From NCBI GenBank assembly GCA_947173955.1, contig CAMWHE010000001.1, positions 124,001 to 188,000 on the forward strand: 64,000 bases of DNA. Direction: 5' to 3'. Both the position numbers and the translations under genes were made by a program. Under the pieces are notes generated by a model, which searched no databases, was not told the origin of the DNA, and saw only the letters and a program-made list of their open reading frames with translations. Position 1 is the stretch's first letter; each line of letters begins with the position of its first letter. Source of the stretch: an uncultured Bacteroidales bacterium (lineage in GTDB: Bacteria > Bacteroidota > Bacteroidia > Bacteroidales > Muribaculaceae). This document shows, piece by piece, positions 33,930-41,505 of this stretch.

Positions 33930-34403
33930 ATGAAAAAATTATTTATTTGTGCTGTAGCCGGCCTTTCAATGGTTGCACTTGCAGCTTGCTCCGGTAAAAA
34001 AGAAAACAAAGAAGTAGCTGAAACAACTCCTGCTCCTGTAGAAAACACAGTTAAAGCAGTTGCTTATGCCGGTGAAATTCCTGCAGCTGACTGCGACGGT
34101 AACAAGTATGCCCTCAATCTCGTATTCAATGAAGAAGGTAACGGCGGTACATACCAGCTCTCTGAGACCTATTTCAACACCGACACAACAACCGTAGAAG
34201 GCTACGTTGTTAAAGAAGCTCTCACTGCTGAAGGCAATTTCGAAGTTAAGACTGTAGAAGACAACACTTACATCACTCTCTTCAACAATGAAGCAGTCGC
34301 TAAGGCAAACTTTATTGTCGATACAGACTCAACCATCACAATGGTTAATGCTGAGCTCGAAGTTCCCGCTACTCCCGACTACACTCTCGCAGTCGTAAAA
34401 TAA
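33930..34403 (+). CDS. NlpE-like lipoprotein
   Basis: This 157-aa lipoprotein has signal MKKLFICAVAGLSMVALAAC, lipid Cys20, then a charged linker. The mature part, YAGEIPAADCDGNKYALNLVF ... GTYQLSETYFNTDTTTVEGY, matches the N-terminal domain of NlpE, an outer-membrane lipoprotein that senses surface contact in other bacteria. The CxxC of NlpE is not present. Codon use is strongly biased (many GCT, GAA and ACT), unlike its neighbours, which suggests high expression. A strong terminator follows; no consensus promoter was recognised upstream. Confidence 0.78.
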   Translation: MKKLFICAVAGLSMVALAACSGKKENKEVAETTPAPVENTVKAVAYAGEIPAADCDGNKYALNLVFNEEGNGGTYQLSETYFNTDTTTVEGYVVKEALTAEGNFEVKTVEDNTYITLFNNEAVAKANFIVDTDSTITMVNAELEVPATPDYTLAVVK

Positions 34404-34426
34404 TAGAATAACACATCATTAAGTTA

Positions 34427-34460
34427 CCCTGCCTGACATTCCCGTCCGGCAGGGCTTTTT
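34427..34460 (+). terminator. Terminator of the NlpE-like gene
   Basis: CCCTGCC (34427-34433) pairs with GGCAGGG (34448-34454), followed by CTTTTT. Confidence 0.88.
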
Positions 34461-34468
34461 ATGCAAAA

Positions 34469-34497
34469 AAGGCCGGAATCACAATGATTCCGGCCTT
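34469..34497 (-). terminator. Terminator of the 55-aa gene
   Basis: AAGGCCGGAATC (34469-34480) pairs with GATTCCGGCCTT (34486-34497). On the minus strand the stem is followed by TTTTTTGC, so it ends the small minus-strand gene that starts at 34686. Confidence 0.85.
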
Positions 34498-34518
34498 AAA
34501 ACGTTTATATAAAATCAA

Positions 34519-34686
34519 TTATTCGTCAAGCGAGTTGTCGCGAGGGTTGTCATTCAACTCTTTTACATCCTGTCTGACTTCTTTTGCATCAACAGTATTG
34601 TCTTCGGCAGCATCTACATCTGCTCCGGGAAAATACCGACGGGCTTCAGCCTCGTCTAAATGGGTTGTGTGTTTCTTAGTATCCAT
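34519..34686 (-). CDS. 55-aa acidic small protein, unknown
   Basis: This gene is not in the ORF track because it is under 60 codons. It encodes MDTKKHTTHLDEAEARRYFP, then an acidic tail rich in Asp and Glu (GADVDAAEDN, VKELNDNPRDNSLDE). It has no hydrophobic segment or Cys and is probably a disordered or helical cytosolic protein. Its own terminator just downstream and a defined start support a real gene. Similar short acidic proteins are, in my recollection, common in Bacteroidales genomes, but no function is known. Confidence 0.65.
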   Translation of the reverse strand: MDTKKHTTHLDEAEARRYFPGADVDAAEDNTVDAKEVRQDVKELNDNPRDNSLDE

Positions 34687-34737
34687 AATATAAATAGTTT
34701 AGTTTCTATAATTAGAACAAAACGTCCATGAATAAGT

Positions 34738-35340
34738 TCACCCGACAGGAAGCTTATTGAGTTCTTCTATGTAATTCAACAACTCTATTCGTCCACGACC
34801 ATCCTCACTCGAAGTCTTGAAGACAGGGGGAAGTGCCTCCCATGTCTCGAGTAGCTGAGCGCAATAGACAGCGGTGGCCTTCTTAGCGGCATTTGACGTC
34901 AGCTTATCGAGCTTGGTAAACACAATGCTGAACGGAATGCCGTTTTCGCCCAACCACTCCATAAATTCCATATCTATCTTCTGCGGAGCGTGGCGACCAT
35001 CGACAAGGACGAATAGATTGGTCATTTCCTCGCGATTGAGAATATAGTCCTTTATCATCTTTTCAAGTTCCATACGACTTGCCTTACTGCGCTGGGCATA
35101 GCCGTAACCCGGCAGATCGACAATATACCACTCATCGTTGACAAGGAAGTGATTGATCAGCATAGTCTTACCAGGCGTCGATGAAGTCATTGCCAATGAT
35201 TTCTTACCCGTGAGCATATTTATAAGCGATGATTTGCCCACGTTGCTTCGGCCGATGAACGCATATTCGTGGCGCTTGTCCTTGGGGCAATGTGCCGCAT
35301 CAGGACTACTAACTATAAATCGAGCGTTATTTACTATCAT
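34738..35340 (-). CDS. ysxC: Ribosome biogenesis GTPase YsxC/EngB
   Basis: This essential GTPase helps assemble the large ribosomal subunit. The protein is 200 aa from the ATG at 35340; the track start three codons earlier is a TTG. The G-motifs are clear: G1 [13 protein letters not shown] near residue 30, G2 Thr in SSTPGKT, G3 [10 protein letters not shown]4 FTKLDK and G5 TSSEDGRG. Its -7 element TAACTTTG ends only 6 nt before the ATG, so the transcript is almost leaderless. It diverges from trmN6. Confidence 0.95.
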   Translation of the reverse strand: MIVNNARFIVSSPDAAHCPKDKRHEYAFIGRSNVGKSSLINMLTGKKSLAMTSSTPGKTMLINHFLVNDEWYIVDLPGYGYAQRSKASRMELEKMIKDYILNREEMTNLFVLVDGRHAPQKIDMEFMEWLGENGIPFSIVFTKLDKLTSNAAKKATAVYCAQLLETWEALPPVFKTSSEDGRGRIELLNYIEELNKLPVG

Positions 35341-35346
35341 AGTCAA

Positions 35347-35416
35347 CAAAGTTACAATAATTTTAACAATTTACGCGTAATACAGTTCGGTTTTCAGACC
35401 TGATTTTGTAAATTTG
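35347..35416. promoter_or_regulatory. Divergent -7 elements for ysxC and trmN6
   Basis: Minus-strand TAACTTTG (35347-35354) lies 6 nt before ysxC, and plus-strand TAAATTTG (35409-35416) lies 8 nt before trmN6. The plus-strand promoter has TTCG at the exact -33 position (35386-35389). Both imply near-leaderless mRNAs. Confidence 0.6.
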
Positions 35417-35424
35417 CGGTTGCT

Positions 35425-36138
35425 ATGAAGGATAGTCGCCCAGCCACTTTCAGATTTAAAAAATTTGAAATCGCGGACACTGTCAGTGCAATGAAAATCG
35501 GTACTGACGGGGTCATATTGGGTGCGTGGGCCTTAGAATCTTACTCGCCGGAACGTATACTTGATGTAGGAGCCGGCACGGGGCTTATCAGCCTGATGAT
35601 GGCACAGCGATTTCCGACAGCTCAGATTACCGGAATAGAAATAGATGCATCCGCTGCCTCAGAAGCCTCTCACAATATCGGGCGCTCTCCCTGGTCGGAC
35701 AGAATAAGCATCATAAACGGCGACTTCGTCGATTACGATATTAAACACTTTGATGCCATCGTAAGCAATCCGCCGTTTTTTACATCTGGACTCCAGTCTC
35801 CTGCTCTTCAAAGGGCAGATGCACGCCATGAAGGCAGCCTTTCAATTGATAAACTTTTGGAGCGCTCAGCAGATATTCTGACAGACGGAGGACGGCTTGC
35901 AATCATCCTTCCCTACGAGCGACTTGATAAGACCATTTACTCTGCCGCCATGAGACATCTCGATGTAAGCCGTATTGCTGAACTATCCCCCGTACCATCA
36001 GCTCAGCCGATTCGCGCAATGATAGAATTTACCAAGGGACTTACCGACACTTATGACCGTGAAGCCATAACTATCAGAACTGCGTCAGGCGCGTATTCTC
36101 GACGCTACGCCGATCTTACATCCGAATTTTATCTATAA
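35425..36138 (+). CDS. trmN6: tRNA1(Val) (adenine37-N6)-methyltransferase
   Basis: TrmN6 (YfiC) methylates A37 next to the anticodon of a valine tRNA with S-adenosylmethionine. The 237-aa protein has FRFKKFEIADTVSAMKIGTD at its start, SAM motif I ILDVGAGTGLISLMMAQ, and the N6-adenine motif IV AIVSNPPFF. This is the standard layout of the YfiC group; a general N6-methyltransferase for another substrate is the main alternative. It is followed after 19 bp by a CPBP protease gene. Confidence 0.9.
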   Translation: MKDSRPATFRFKKFEIADTVSAMKIGTDGVILGAWALESYSPERILDVGAGTGLISLMMAQRFPTAQITGIEIDASAASEASHNIGRSPWSDRISIINGDFVDYDIKHFDAIVSNPPFFTSGLQSPALQRADARHEGSLSIDKLLERSADILTDGGRLAIILPYERLDKTIYSAAMRHLDVSRIAELSPVPSAQPIRAMIEFTKGLTDTYDREAITIRTASGAYSRRYADLTSEFYL

Positions 36139-36157
36139 TATAACTTCAAACTTCAAT

Positions 36158-37060
36158 ATGTATAACCGACTTAACAAATCCGTACAAAATCCCGGAGCGG
36201 GACTTGCCGTCCTGATCGGAGGGTATATATTTTTTCTTTGTCTGATATCATTCCTTAGCGGATGGATGCTGCCGAAGTTCTCTGATATGCAGAGAGGACT
36301 GCGCCTAATCTACATTCTTCAGGCAGTGTTTGTTTTTATTATGCCGGCAATAATGGCCTCTGTTGTAGCCACACGACTCCCTGCCCGCCTACTCGCATTA
36401 GAAAAAAAACCAGAGATAACGCCGGTTTTAATCACACTGCTTATCATGCTCGTCTCCATACCCGCCATGAATCTTGTTATAAAGTGGAATGCCGGAATCA
36501 CACTCCCCGAGTCAATGCATGGACTTGAGGAATCGATGCGCGTCCTTGAAAATACAGCCCAGGATAGTATCAATATTCTTATAGGCAGTCATACAGTCGG
36601 CAACCTCATCATGTCGATTTTGATAATCGGTGTACTCGCCGGCTTCAGCGAAGAGCTGTTTTTCAGAGGAGCAATGCAACGCATTCTCTCAAACACGCTC
36701 CTCGGCGCCCACGGAGCGATCTGGCTTACGGCAATAATATTCAGCGCACTTCATCTACAATTTTTCGGATTTTTCCCTCGCCTGCTTCTCGGCTTACTCT
36801 TCGGCTATCTGCTTTATTGGAGCCACTCGCTATGGCTTCCGATAATAGCCCATATTTTCAATAACAGTCTTGCATGTATAGTAGCATGGTGTCAGAATAG
36901 GACAATTGACCAGGCAGAAGTTCTGACAAACGGCTCTGACATAGCATATGCAATCAGCAGCGTCCTGATCACAGCTTTTGCCCTATGGATTCTGTATCGT
37001 AATCTTAGGAAGAAATCTGACGCAGTGATTGAAGTTGAAAAATCAGAAAAAAGCGAATAA
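36158..37060 (+). CDS. CPBP-family intramembrane metalloprotease
   Basis: This is a 300-aa polytopic membrane protein with about eight helices. The CPBP (Abi) motifs are present: EELFFRGAMQRIL near residue 165 (EExxxR), SALHLQFFGFFPRLLLGLLFGY with a zinc-binding His, and PIIAHIFNNS with another. Such proteins cut membrane-bound substrates (Rce1-like) or act in bacteriocin immunity; the target here is unknown. It shares a transcript with trmN6. The C-terminus is a charged tail, VIEVEKSEKSE. Confidence 0.88.
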   Translation: MYNRLNKSVQNPGAGLAVLIGGYIFFLCLISFLSGWMLPKFSDMQRGLRLIYILQAVFVFIMPAIMASVVATRLPARLLALEKKPEITPVLITLLIMLVSIPAMNLVIKWNAGITLPESMHGLEESMRVLENTAQDSINILIGSHTVGNLIMSILIIGVLAGFSEELFFRGAMQRILSNTLLGAHGAIWLTAIIFSALHLQFFGFFPRLLLGLLFGYLLYWSHSLWLPIIAHIFNNSLACIVAWCQNRTIDQAEVLTNGSDIAYAISSVLITAFALWILYRNLRKKSDAVIEVEKSEKSE

Positions 37061-37064
37061 ACAC

Positions 37065-37095
37065 TTGCATAGGTCAGAAATTAGCATTACCTTTG
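37065..37095 (+). promoter_or_regulatory. Promoter of tRNA-Ser
   Basis: TTG (37065-37067) and TACCTTTG (37088-37095) are 20 nt apart. The tRNA begins 28 nt after the -7 element. Confidence 0.7.
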
Positions 37096-37123
37096 CATCG
37101 TTATAGCGGAAACCACCGCAAAA

Positions 37124-37210
37124 GGAGAGGTGGGTGAGTGGCTGAAACCACCAGTTTGCTAAACTGACGTAGGAGCAATCCTACCACGAGTTCGAATCTC
37201 GTCCTCTCCG
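37124..37210 (+). tRNA. tRNA-Ser(GCU)
   Basis: This is an 87-nt class II tRNA. Acceptor GGAGAGG pairs with CCTCTCC, with discriminator G; the anticodon loop TTGCTAA holds GCT, reading AGC and AGU. The long variable arm (ACGTAGGAGCAATCCTACCA) is typical of serine tRNAs, and GTTCGAATC is the T-loop. CCA is not encoded. Confidence 0.95.
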
Positions 37211-37214
37211 CAAA

Positions 37215-37252
37215 ACAATAAAAGTCAAGTCCTTACTTGGCTTTTGTTGTTT
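37215..37252 (+). terminator. Terminator of tRNA-Ser
   Basis: AAAAGTCAAGT and ACTTGGCTTTT form a stem with outer AACAA/TTGTT pairing, ending in a T-rich tail. Confidence 0.75.
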
Positions 37253-37276
37253 ATGGCAGAAATACATCATCTTAGA

Positions 37277-37307
37277 TTGGATATATCAGCGATTATAATT
37301 AAATTTG
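37277..37307 (+). promoter_or_regulatory. Promoter of rmlACDB
   Basis: TTGG (37277-37280) and TAAATTTG (37300-37307) with a 19-20-nt spacer. The rmlA start lies 81 nt downstream. Confidence 0.6.
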
Positions 37308-37388
37308 TGGTGTCTGTTATTTGACTGTCGGCTAATAATCCGTTAATATAATAACGACCGTGACCACAAAACCTATTATTGTCTGAGC

Positions 37389-38270
37389 ATGAAAGGAATT
37401 ATCCTTGCCGGAGGATCCGGTACAAGATTATACCCCATCACAAAGGGAGTAAGCAAGCAATTGCTTCCCATCTACGACAAACCGATGGTATTCTATCCGA
37501 TTTCCACCCTTATGATGGCCGGGATTCGCGATATACTGATCATCTCAACTCCTTATGACCTCCCATCCTTTCAGCGTCTGCTTGGCGACGGATCTGACTA
37601 CGGCGTAAAATTCACTTATGCCGAGCAACCTTCGCCTGACGGACTGGCTCAGGCCTTCATTATCGGGCGCGAATTCATAGGCGAAGATGATGTCTGCTTA
37701 GTTCTCGGCGACAATATTTTCCACGGCCCGGAGTTTGACAAGGTTCTCAAAAAGTCGGTCGATATGGTACAGAATGAACGGAAAGCTACCGTTTTCGGCT
37801 ATCAGGTCAATGACCCTCAGCGCTACGGTGTGGCTGAATTTGACGCCGAGGGCAACTGCCTGTCAATTGAAGAAAAGCCCGCGCATCCTAAATCAAACTA
37901 TGCCGTCGTGGGGCTCTATTTCTATCCAAACAAAGTAGTAGATATAGCTGCCAACATAAAACCCTCCGCACGTGGCGAACTTGAAATTACCTCGGTAAAT
38001 CAGGAATTCCTCAATTCGAGAGAACTAAAAGTGCAAACGCTCCCCCGCGGATTCGCATGGCTTGACACCGGAACTCACGACTCGCTTGCCGACGCATCAA
38101 TCTATGTCGAAGTACTCGAAAAACGTCAGGGACAGAAGATCGGATGCCTCGAAGGAATAGCATTCGAGAACGGCTGGATTTCGGCTGACAAACTTCGGGA
38201 ATTAGCCCGGCCTATGGAGAAAAATCAGTACGGTCAATACCTGCTGAAACTCACAAACACGCACTCCTGA
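37389..38270 (+). CDS. rmlA: Glucose-1-phosphate thymidylyltransferase
   Basis: RmlA joins dTTP and glucose-1-phosphate to dTDP-glucose, the first step of dTDP-L-rhamnose synthesis, and is inhibited by the end product. The 293-aa protein has the nucleotide site [20 protein letters not shown], the [14 protein letters not shown] segment, [10 protein letters not shown] with the metal Asp, and [14 protein letters not shown] near the C-terminus. It is the first gene of the four-gene unit rmlACDB, whose products feed rhamnose into LPS or capsule. Confidence 0.97.
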   Translation: MKGIILAGGSGTRLYPITKGVSKQLLPIYDKPMVFYPISTLMMAGIRDILIISTPYDLPSFQRLLGDGSDYGVKFTYAEQPSPDGLAQAFIIGREFIGEDDVCLVLGDNIFHGPEFDKVLKKSVDMVQNERKATVFGYQVNDPQRYGVAEFDAEGNCLSIEEKPAHPKSNYAVVGLYFYPNKVVDIAANIKPSARGELEITSVNQEFLNSRELKVQTLPRGFAWLDTGTHDSLADASIYVEVLEKRQGQKIGCLEGIAFENGWISADKLRELARPMEKNQYGQYLLKLTNTHS

Positions 38271-38301
38271 TCTCTCCGTCTGTATTAATCAGATAAAATT
38301 T

Positions 38302-38853
38302 ATGAACTTTATACCTACCAATATAGAAGGAGTAGTAATTCTTGAGCCCCGCGTCTTTTCTGATGACCGCGGCTACTTCTTTGAAAGCTACTCTAAACGT
38401 CAGTTTGACGAGTATATCGGATATACTGTCGACTTTGTTCAGGACAATCAGTCGCGATCAGTCAAAGGGGTGATCAGAGGAATGCATTTCCAGCGTCCGC
38501 CTTACGCTCAGGCAAAGCTGGTAAGGTGTATTAGCGGATGTGTCCTTGATGTCGCAGTTGATCTTCGCGCAGGCTCAGCAACTTACGGTAAACACATTGC
38601 CGTCGAGCTGTCCTCCGACAATCATCGAATGCTTTTCATTCCCAAAGGATTTGCTCACGGATTCTCAGTCCTCAGCGAGGAAGCTATATTCGAGTACAAG
38701 TGCGATCAATACTATCATCCCGAAGCGGAAGGAGGCCTGTCGCTACTTGATCCTGCACTCGGCATAGACTGGAAAACAGATCTTTCCAAAGCCATACTTT
38801 CTGCAAAAGATGGTAAGCACCCTAAGTTGAACGAGTTTAAGACCCCATTCTGA
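38302..38853 (+). CDS. rmlC: dTDP-4-dehydrorhamnose 3,5-epimerase
   Basis: RmlC epimerises C3 and C5 of dTDP-4-dehydro-6-deoxyglucose. This 183-aa cupin-fold protein shows VVILEPRVFSDDRGYFFESY, the FVQDNQSRSVKGVIRGMHFQ block with the catalytic His, RCISGCVLDVAVDLR and FIPKGFAHGFSVLSE. Length is normal. It lies 31 bp after rmlA and 2 bp before rmlD. Confidence 0.97.
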   Translation: MNFIPTNIEGVVILEPRVFSDDRGYFFESYSKRQFDEYIGYTVDFVQDNQSRSVKGVIRGMHFQRPPYAQAKLVRCISGCVLDVAVDLRAGSATYGKHIAVELSSDNHRMLFIPKGFAHGFSVLSEEAIFEYKCDQYYHPEAEGGLSLLDPALGIDWKTDLSKAILSAKDGKHPKLNEFKTPF

Positions 38854-38855
38854 CT

Positions 38856-39728
38856 ATGAGAATACTCGTAACAGGTGGAGAGGGTCAACTCGGTCAGTGC
38901 ATACGTGACGCATCCGCCGGCTCCGAAGACTCCTACATATTTACAGACGTCGATGATTTCGACATTACTGACCCCGATGCTGTCGACCTCATGCTCAGAT
39001 GCAACGATTTTCAGGTCATCGTAAATTGCGCCGCGTTTACTGATGTCAACGGAGCTGAATCAAAAGCTGAAATTGCCGAAAAAATCAATGCCGAAGCTGT
39101 CGGCTACATCGCCCGCGCCGCTAAAAAGTACAATGTATTTTTTATACAGATATCCACAGACTACGTCTTTGGCGGCAACTGCAATAATACTCCATGCCGT
39201 GAAGACCAACAACCTAACCCCACAGGTGTCTACGGACTGACAAAACTCCACGCCGAGCAGCTAATCGAGAAAAGCGGCTGCAGGTATATGATAATACGCA
39301 CGGCATGGCTTTACAGCCGCTACGGAAAGAACTTCGTCAAAACCATGATGTCGCTGACGGCTACGCGGCCTGAGGTCAACGTCGTCATCGATCAAACAGG
39401 TACTCCGACATATGCGCCGGATCTTGCCCACTCTATTGTGGAAATCATAACGCGCCGCCTTTTCGAGCGACACTGCGGTATCTATCATTTCTCCAACGAA
39501 GGGGTCTGCTCCTGGTATGATTTTGCTACTGCGATCGGCAAAATGGCCGGACACGACAATTGCAGAATACTGCCCTGCAAGTCTGATGAGTTTCCGTCGC
39601 CGGTCAGACGCCCCGCCTACTCCGTGCTTGACAAGACAAAAATAAAATCAGAACTCGGCATCGTTATTCCCTACTGGACCGACTCACTCGCAACCTGTAT
39701 TAAAGAAATTCAATCAGATGAAGCGTAA
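38856..39728 (+). CDS. rmlD: dTDP-4-dehydrorhamnose reductase
   Basis: RmlD reduces dTDP-4-dehydro-L-rhamnose with NAD(P)H to dTDP-L-rhamnose, the last step of the pathway. This 290-aa short-chain dehydrogenase has the cofactor site ILVTGGEGQLGQCI, NCAAFTDVNGAE, QISTDYVFGGNCN with the Ser/Thr, and the catalytic YGLTKLHAEQ (YxxxK). Its end overlaps rmlB by 11 bp, which couples their translation. Confidence 0.96.
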   Translation: MRILVTGGEGQLGQCIRDASAGSEDSYIFTDVDDFDITDPDAVDLMLRCNDFQVIVNCAAFTDVNGAESKAEIAEKINAEAVGYIARAAKKYNVFFIQISTDYVFGGNCNNTPCREDQQPNPTGVYGLTKLHAEQLIEKSGCRYMIIRTAWLYSRYGKNFVKTMMSLTATRPEVNVVIDQTGTPTYAPDLAHSIVEIITRRLFERHCGIYHFSNEGVCSWYDFATAIGKMAGHDNCRILPCKSDEFPSPVRRPAYSVLDKTKIKSELGIVIPYWTDSLATCIKEIQSDEA

Positions 39729-40836
39729 CATACTCATAACCGGCGGTGCCGGATTCATTGGCTCACATGTAGTGCGTCTTTTTGTCAACAAATATCCCGA
39801 CTATCATATATATAATGTTGACAAACTGACCTATGCCGGTAATCTTGACAATCTCAAAGATATTTCCGGACAGCCGAACTACACGTTCATTCGTGCCGAT
39901 ATCTCCGACCTTGATGTCATGCGGAATGTCATCCGCATGAATAACATCGACGGGATAATCCATCTCGCGGCCGAAAGCCATGTCGACCGGTCGATTTCCG
40001 ATCCGTTCACATTCGCACGTACCAATGTCATGGGTACACTCGCCCTGCTTCAGGCTGCACGCGAATACTGGGAATCGCTTGACGAGAAATATGAAGGAAA
40101 ACTATTCTACCATATCTCAACCGACGAGGTGTATGGAGCACTCGAAATAACTCATCCGGAAGGAACAGAAGCGCCCTTCACCACCCGCGCATCCTCAACT
40201 GCTCACATGGCCTACGGAAATGAATTCTTTGTCGAGACTACCAAATATTCACCTCATTCCCCCTACTCAGCATCCAAGGCATCGAGTGACCACTTTGTCA
40301 GAGCTTATCACGATACATACGGCATGCCGACAATTGTGACAAACTGCTCAAACAATTACGGCCCGAATCAATTCCCCGAGAAACTAATACCGCTCTTCAT
40401 CACCAATATATGTCAGGGTAAGCCGCTGCCTGTCTACGGCAAGGGAGAGAATGTCAGGGACTGGCTGTATGTCGAAGATCATGCCCGCGCAATCGACCTC
40501 ATATTCCATAAAGGGAAAATCGCCGATACATATAATATCGGCGGATTCAACGAATGGAAGAATATTGACTTAATCAAAGTCTTAATACGAACGGTCGACC
40601 GCCTCATCGGAAATCCGGAATGCCACTCCGACCATCTGATCACATATATCACCGACCGCCCCGGTCATGATCTGCGCTACGCCATCGACTCCCGAAAACT
40701 ACAGAGCGAACTCGGTTGGGAGCCCTCGCTGCAGTTTGAAGAAGGCATTGAAAAGACAGTGAGATGGTATCTCGAGAATCCGGAGTGGACCGAAAACATC
40801 GTCAGTGGGCGCTACCGTCAGATCAATTCTGATTAA
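39718..40836 (+). CDS. rmlB: dTDP-glucose 4,6-dehydratase
   Basis: RmlB oxidises, dehydrates and reduces dTDP-glucose to dTDP-4-dehydro-6-deoxyglucose. The 372-aa extended SDR protein has ILITGGAGFIGSHVVRLF, HLAAESHVDRS, the catalytic STDEVYG pair and SPYSASKASSDHFV with Tyr and Lys, then NNYGPNQFPEKLIP. It is the second enzyme but the last gene of the unit. The stop overlaps the convergent hypothetical gene by 14 bp, so no terminator is possible between them. Confidence 0.97.
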   Translation: MKRNILITGGAGFIGSHVVRLFVNKYPDYHIYNVDKLTYAGNLDNLKDISGQPNYTFIRADISDLDVMRNVIRMNNIDGIIHLAAESHVDRSISDPFTFARTNVMGTLALLQAAREYWESLDEKYEGKLFYHISTDEVYGALEITHPEGTEAPFTTRASSTAHMAYGNEFFVETTKYSPHSPYSASKASSDHFVRAYHDTYGMPTIVTNCSNNYGPNQFPEKLIPLFITNICQGKPLPVYGKGENVRDWLYVEDHARAIDLIFHKGKIADTYNIGGFNEWKNIDLIKVLIRTVDRLIGNPECHSDHLITYITDRPGHDLRYAIDSRKLQSELGWEPSLQFEEGIEKTVRWYLENPEWTENIVSGRYRQINSD

Positions 40837-41401
40837 GCGGCGTCATGTGATAGCCCAGGGCATTCAACTCCATCGCCATGCCAGCAAGATACAGGGCGTG
40901 AAGTGAAGCAATATAGTATCCGAGTGCAGCTTCGGTACCTGGTTCTACGTGCTCATGGTTGAGCTGGCTGAATACACGGGATGCACACTCGGCAACAAGT
41001 TCCGTAACTTTTTCGGCAGCCTCACCGGCATAACCGAGTATACCCTGCACGACTTCCTCATCCATGTTGTCATAGCCACGCTTATCGCGTATTTCCTCAT
41101 AGATATTCTTCTTTGCTGAATAAGTCTGCCAGTCAGTATCCCAAAAGAATGCCATTGACATGCCGATAAGCATCATCCATCCAAGTGAGACTACCGGATA
41201 TTCCTGAAATTCGCGTGCTCCGTCAGGAATATAAGCTTTAAGGAGCTCTCCCCACTTATCTTCCACATCAGGACATTCGGGGACATGATCATCGACAGCA
41301 CCCTTACGCTGAAGGAATTTTAAAAGATCATCTTTAACTTTATCCTCAAACTGTTTTACCTGATCTTTAAGATCATGGGCTCCATTTATATTCTTATCCA
41401 T
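40823..41401 (-). CDS. Conserved hypothetical protein, 192 aa
   Basis: No named family was recognised. It is a helical, acidic, probably soluble protein: a charged start (MDKNINGAHDLKDQVKQFED), the run YPVVSLGWMMLIGMSMAFFWDTDW, then NMDEEVVQGILGYAGEAAEK and GYYIASLHALYLAGMAMELN. The central hydrophobic run could be buried rather than membrane-spanning. It stands alone on the minus strand, overlapping the end of rmlB by 14 bp, with 104 bp to the divergent GH31 gene. Confidence 0.7.
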   Translation of the reverse strand: MDKNINGAHDLKDQVKQFEDKVKDDLLKFLQRKGAVDDHVPECPDVEDKWGELLKAYIPDGAREFQEYPVVSLGWMMLIGMSMAFFWDTDWQTYSAKKNIYEEIRDKRGYDNMDEEVVQGILGYAGEAAEKVTELVAECASRVFSQLNHEHVEPGTEAALGYYIASLHALYLAGMAMELNALGYHMTPLNQN

Positions 41402-41467
41402 AATTATAATATTTAGTGTATGTACTAATATAACGCGAATGATTGTGAATGGTTTATATATTTTTTG

Positions 41468-41475
41468 TATATTTG
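41468..41475 (+). promoter_or_regulatory. -7 element of the GH31 gene
   Basis: TATATTTG lies 30 nt before the start codon. No TTTG at the proper -33 distance was seen, so expression may need an activator. Confidence 0.45.
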
Positions 41476-41505
41476 TTCACACCAACAAACCTAACAGTCT
41501 GAATC

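Noticed and set aside
37124-37252. tRNA-Ser as an attachment site for an integrated element
   Set aside because: No integrase, no repeat of the tRNA 3' end downstream, and ordinary core genes follow.
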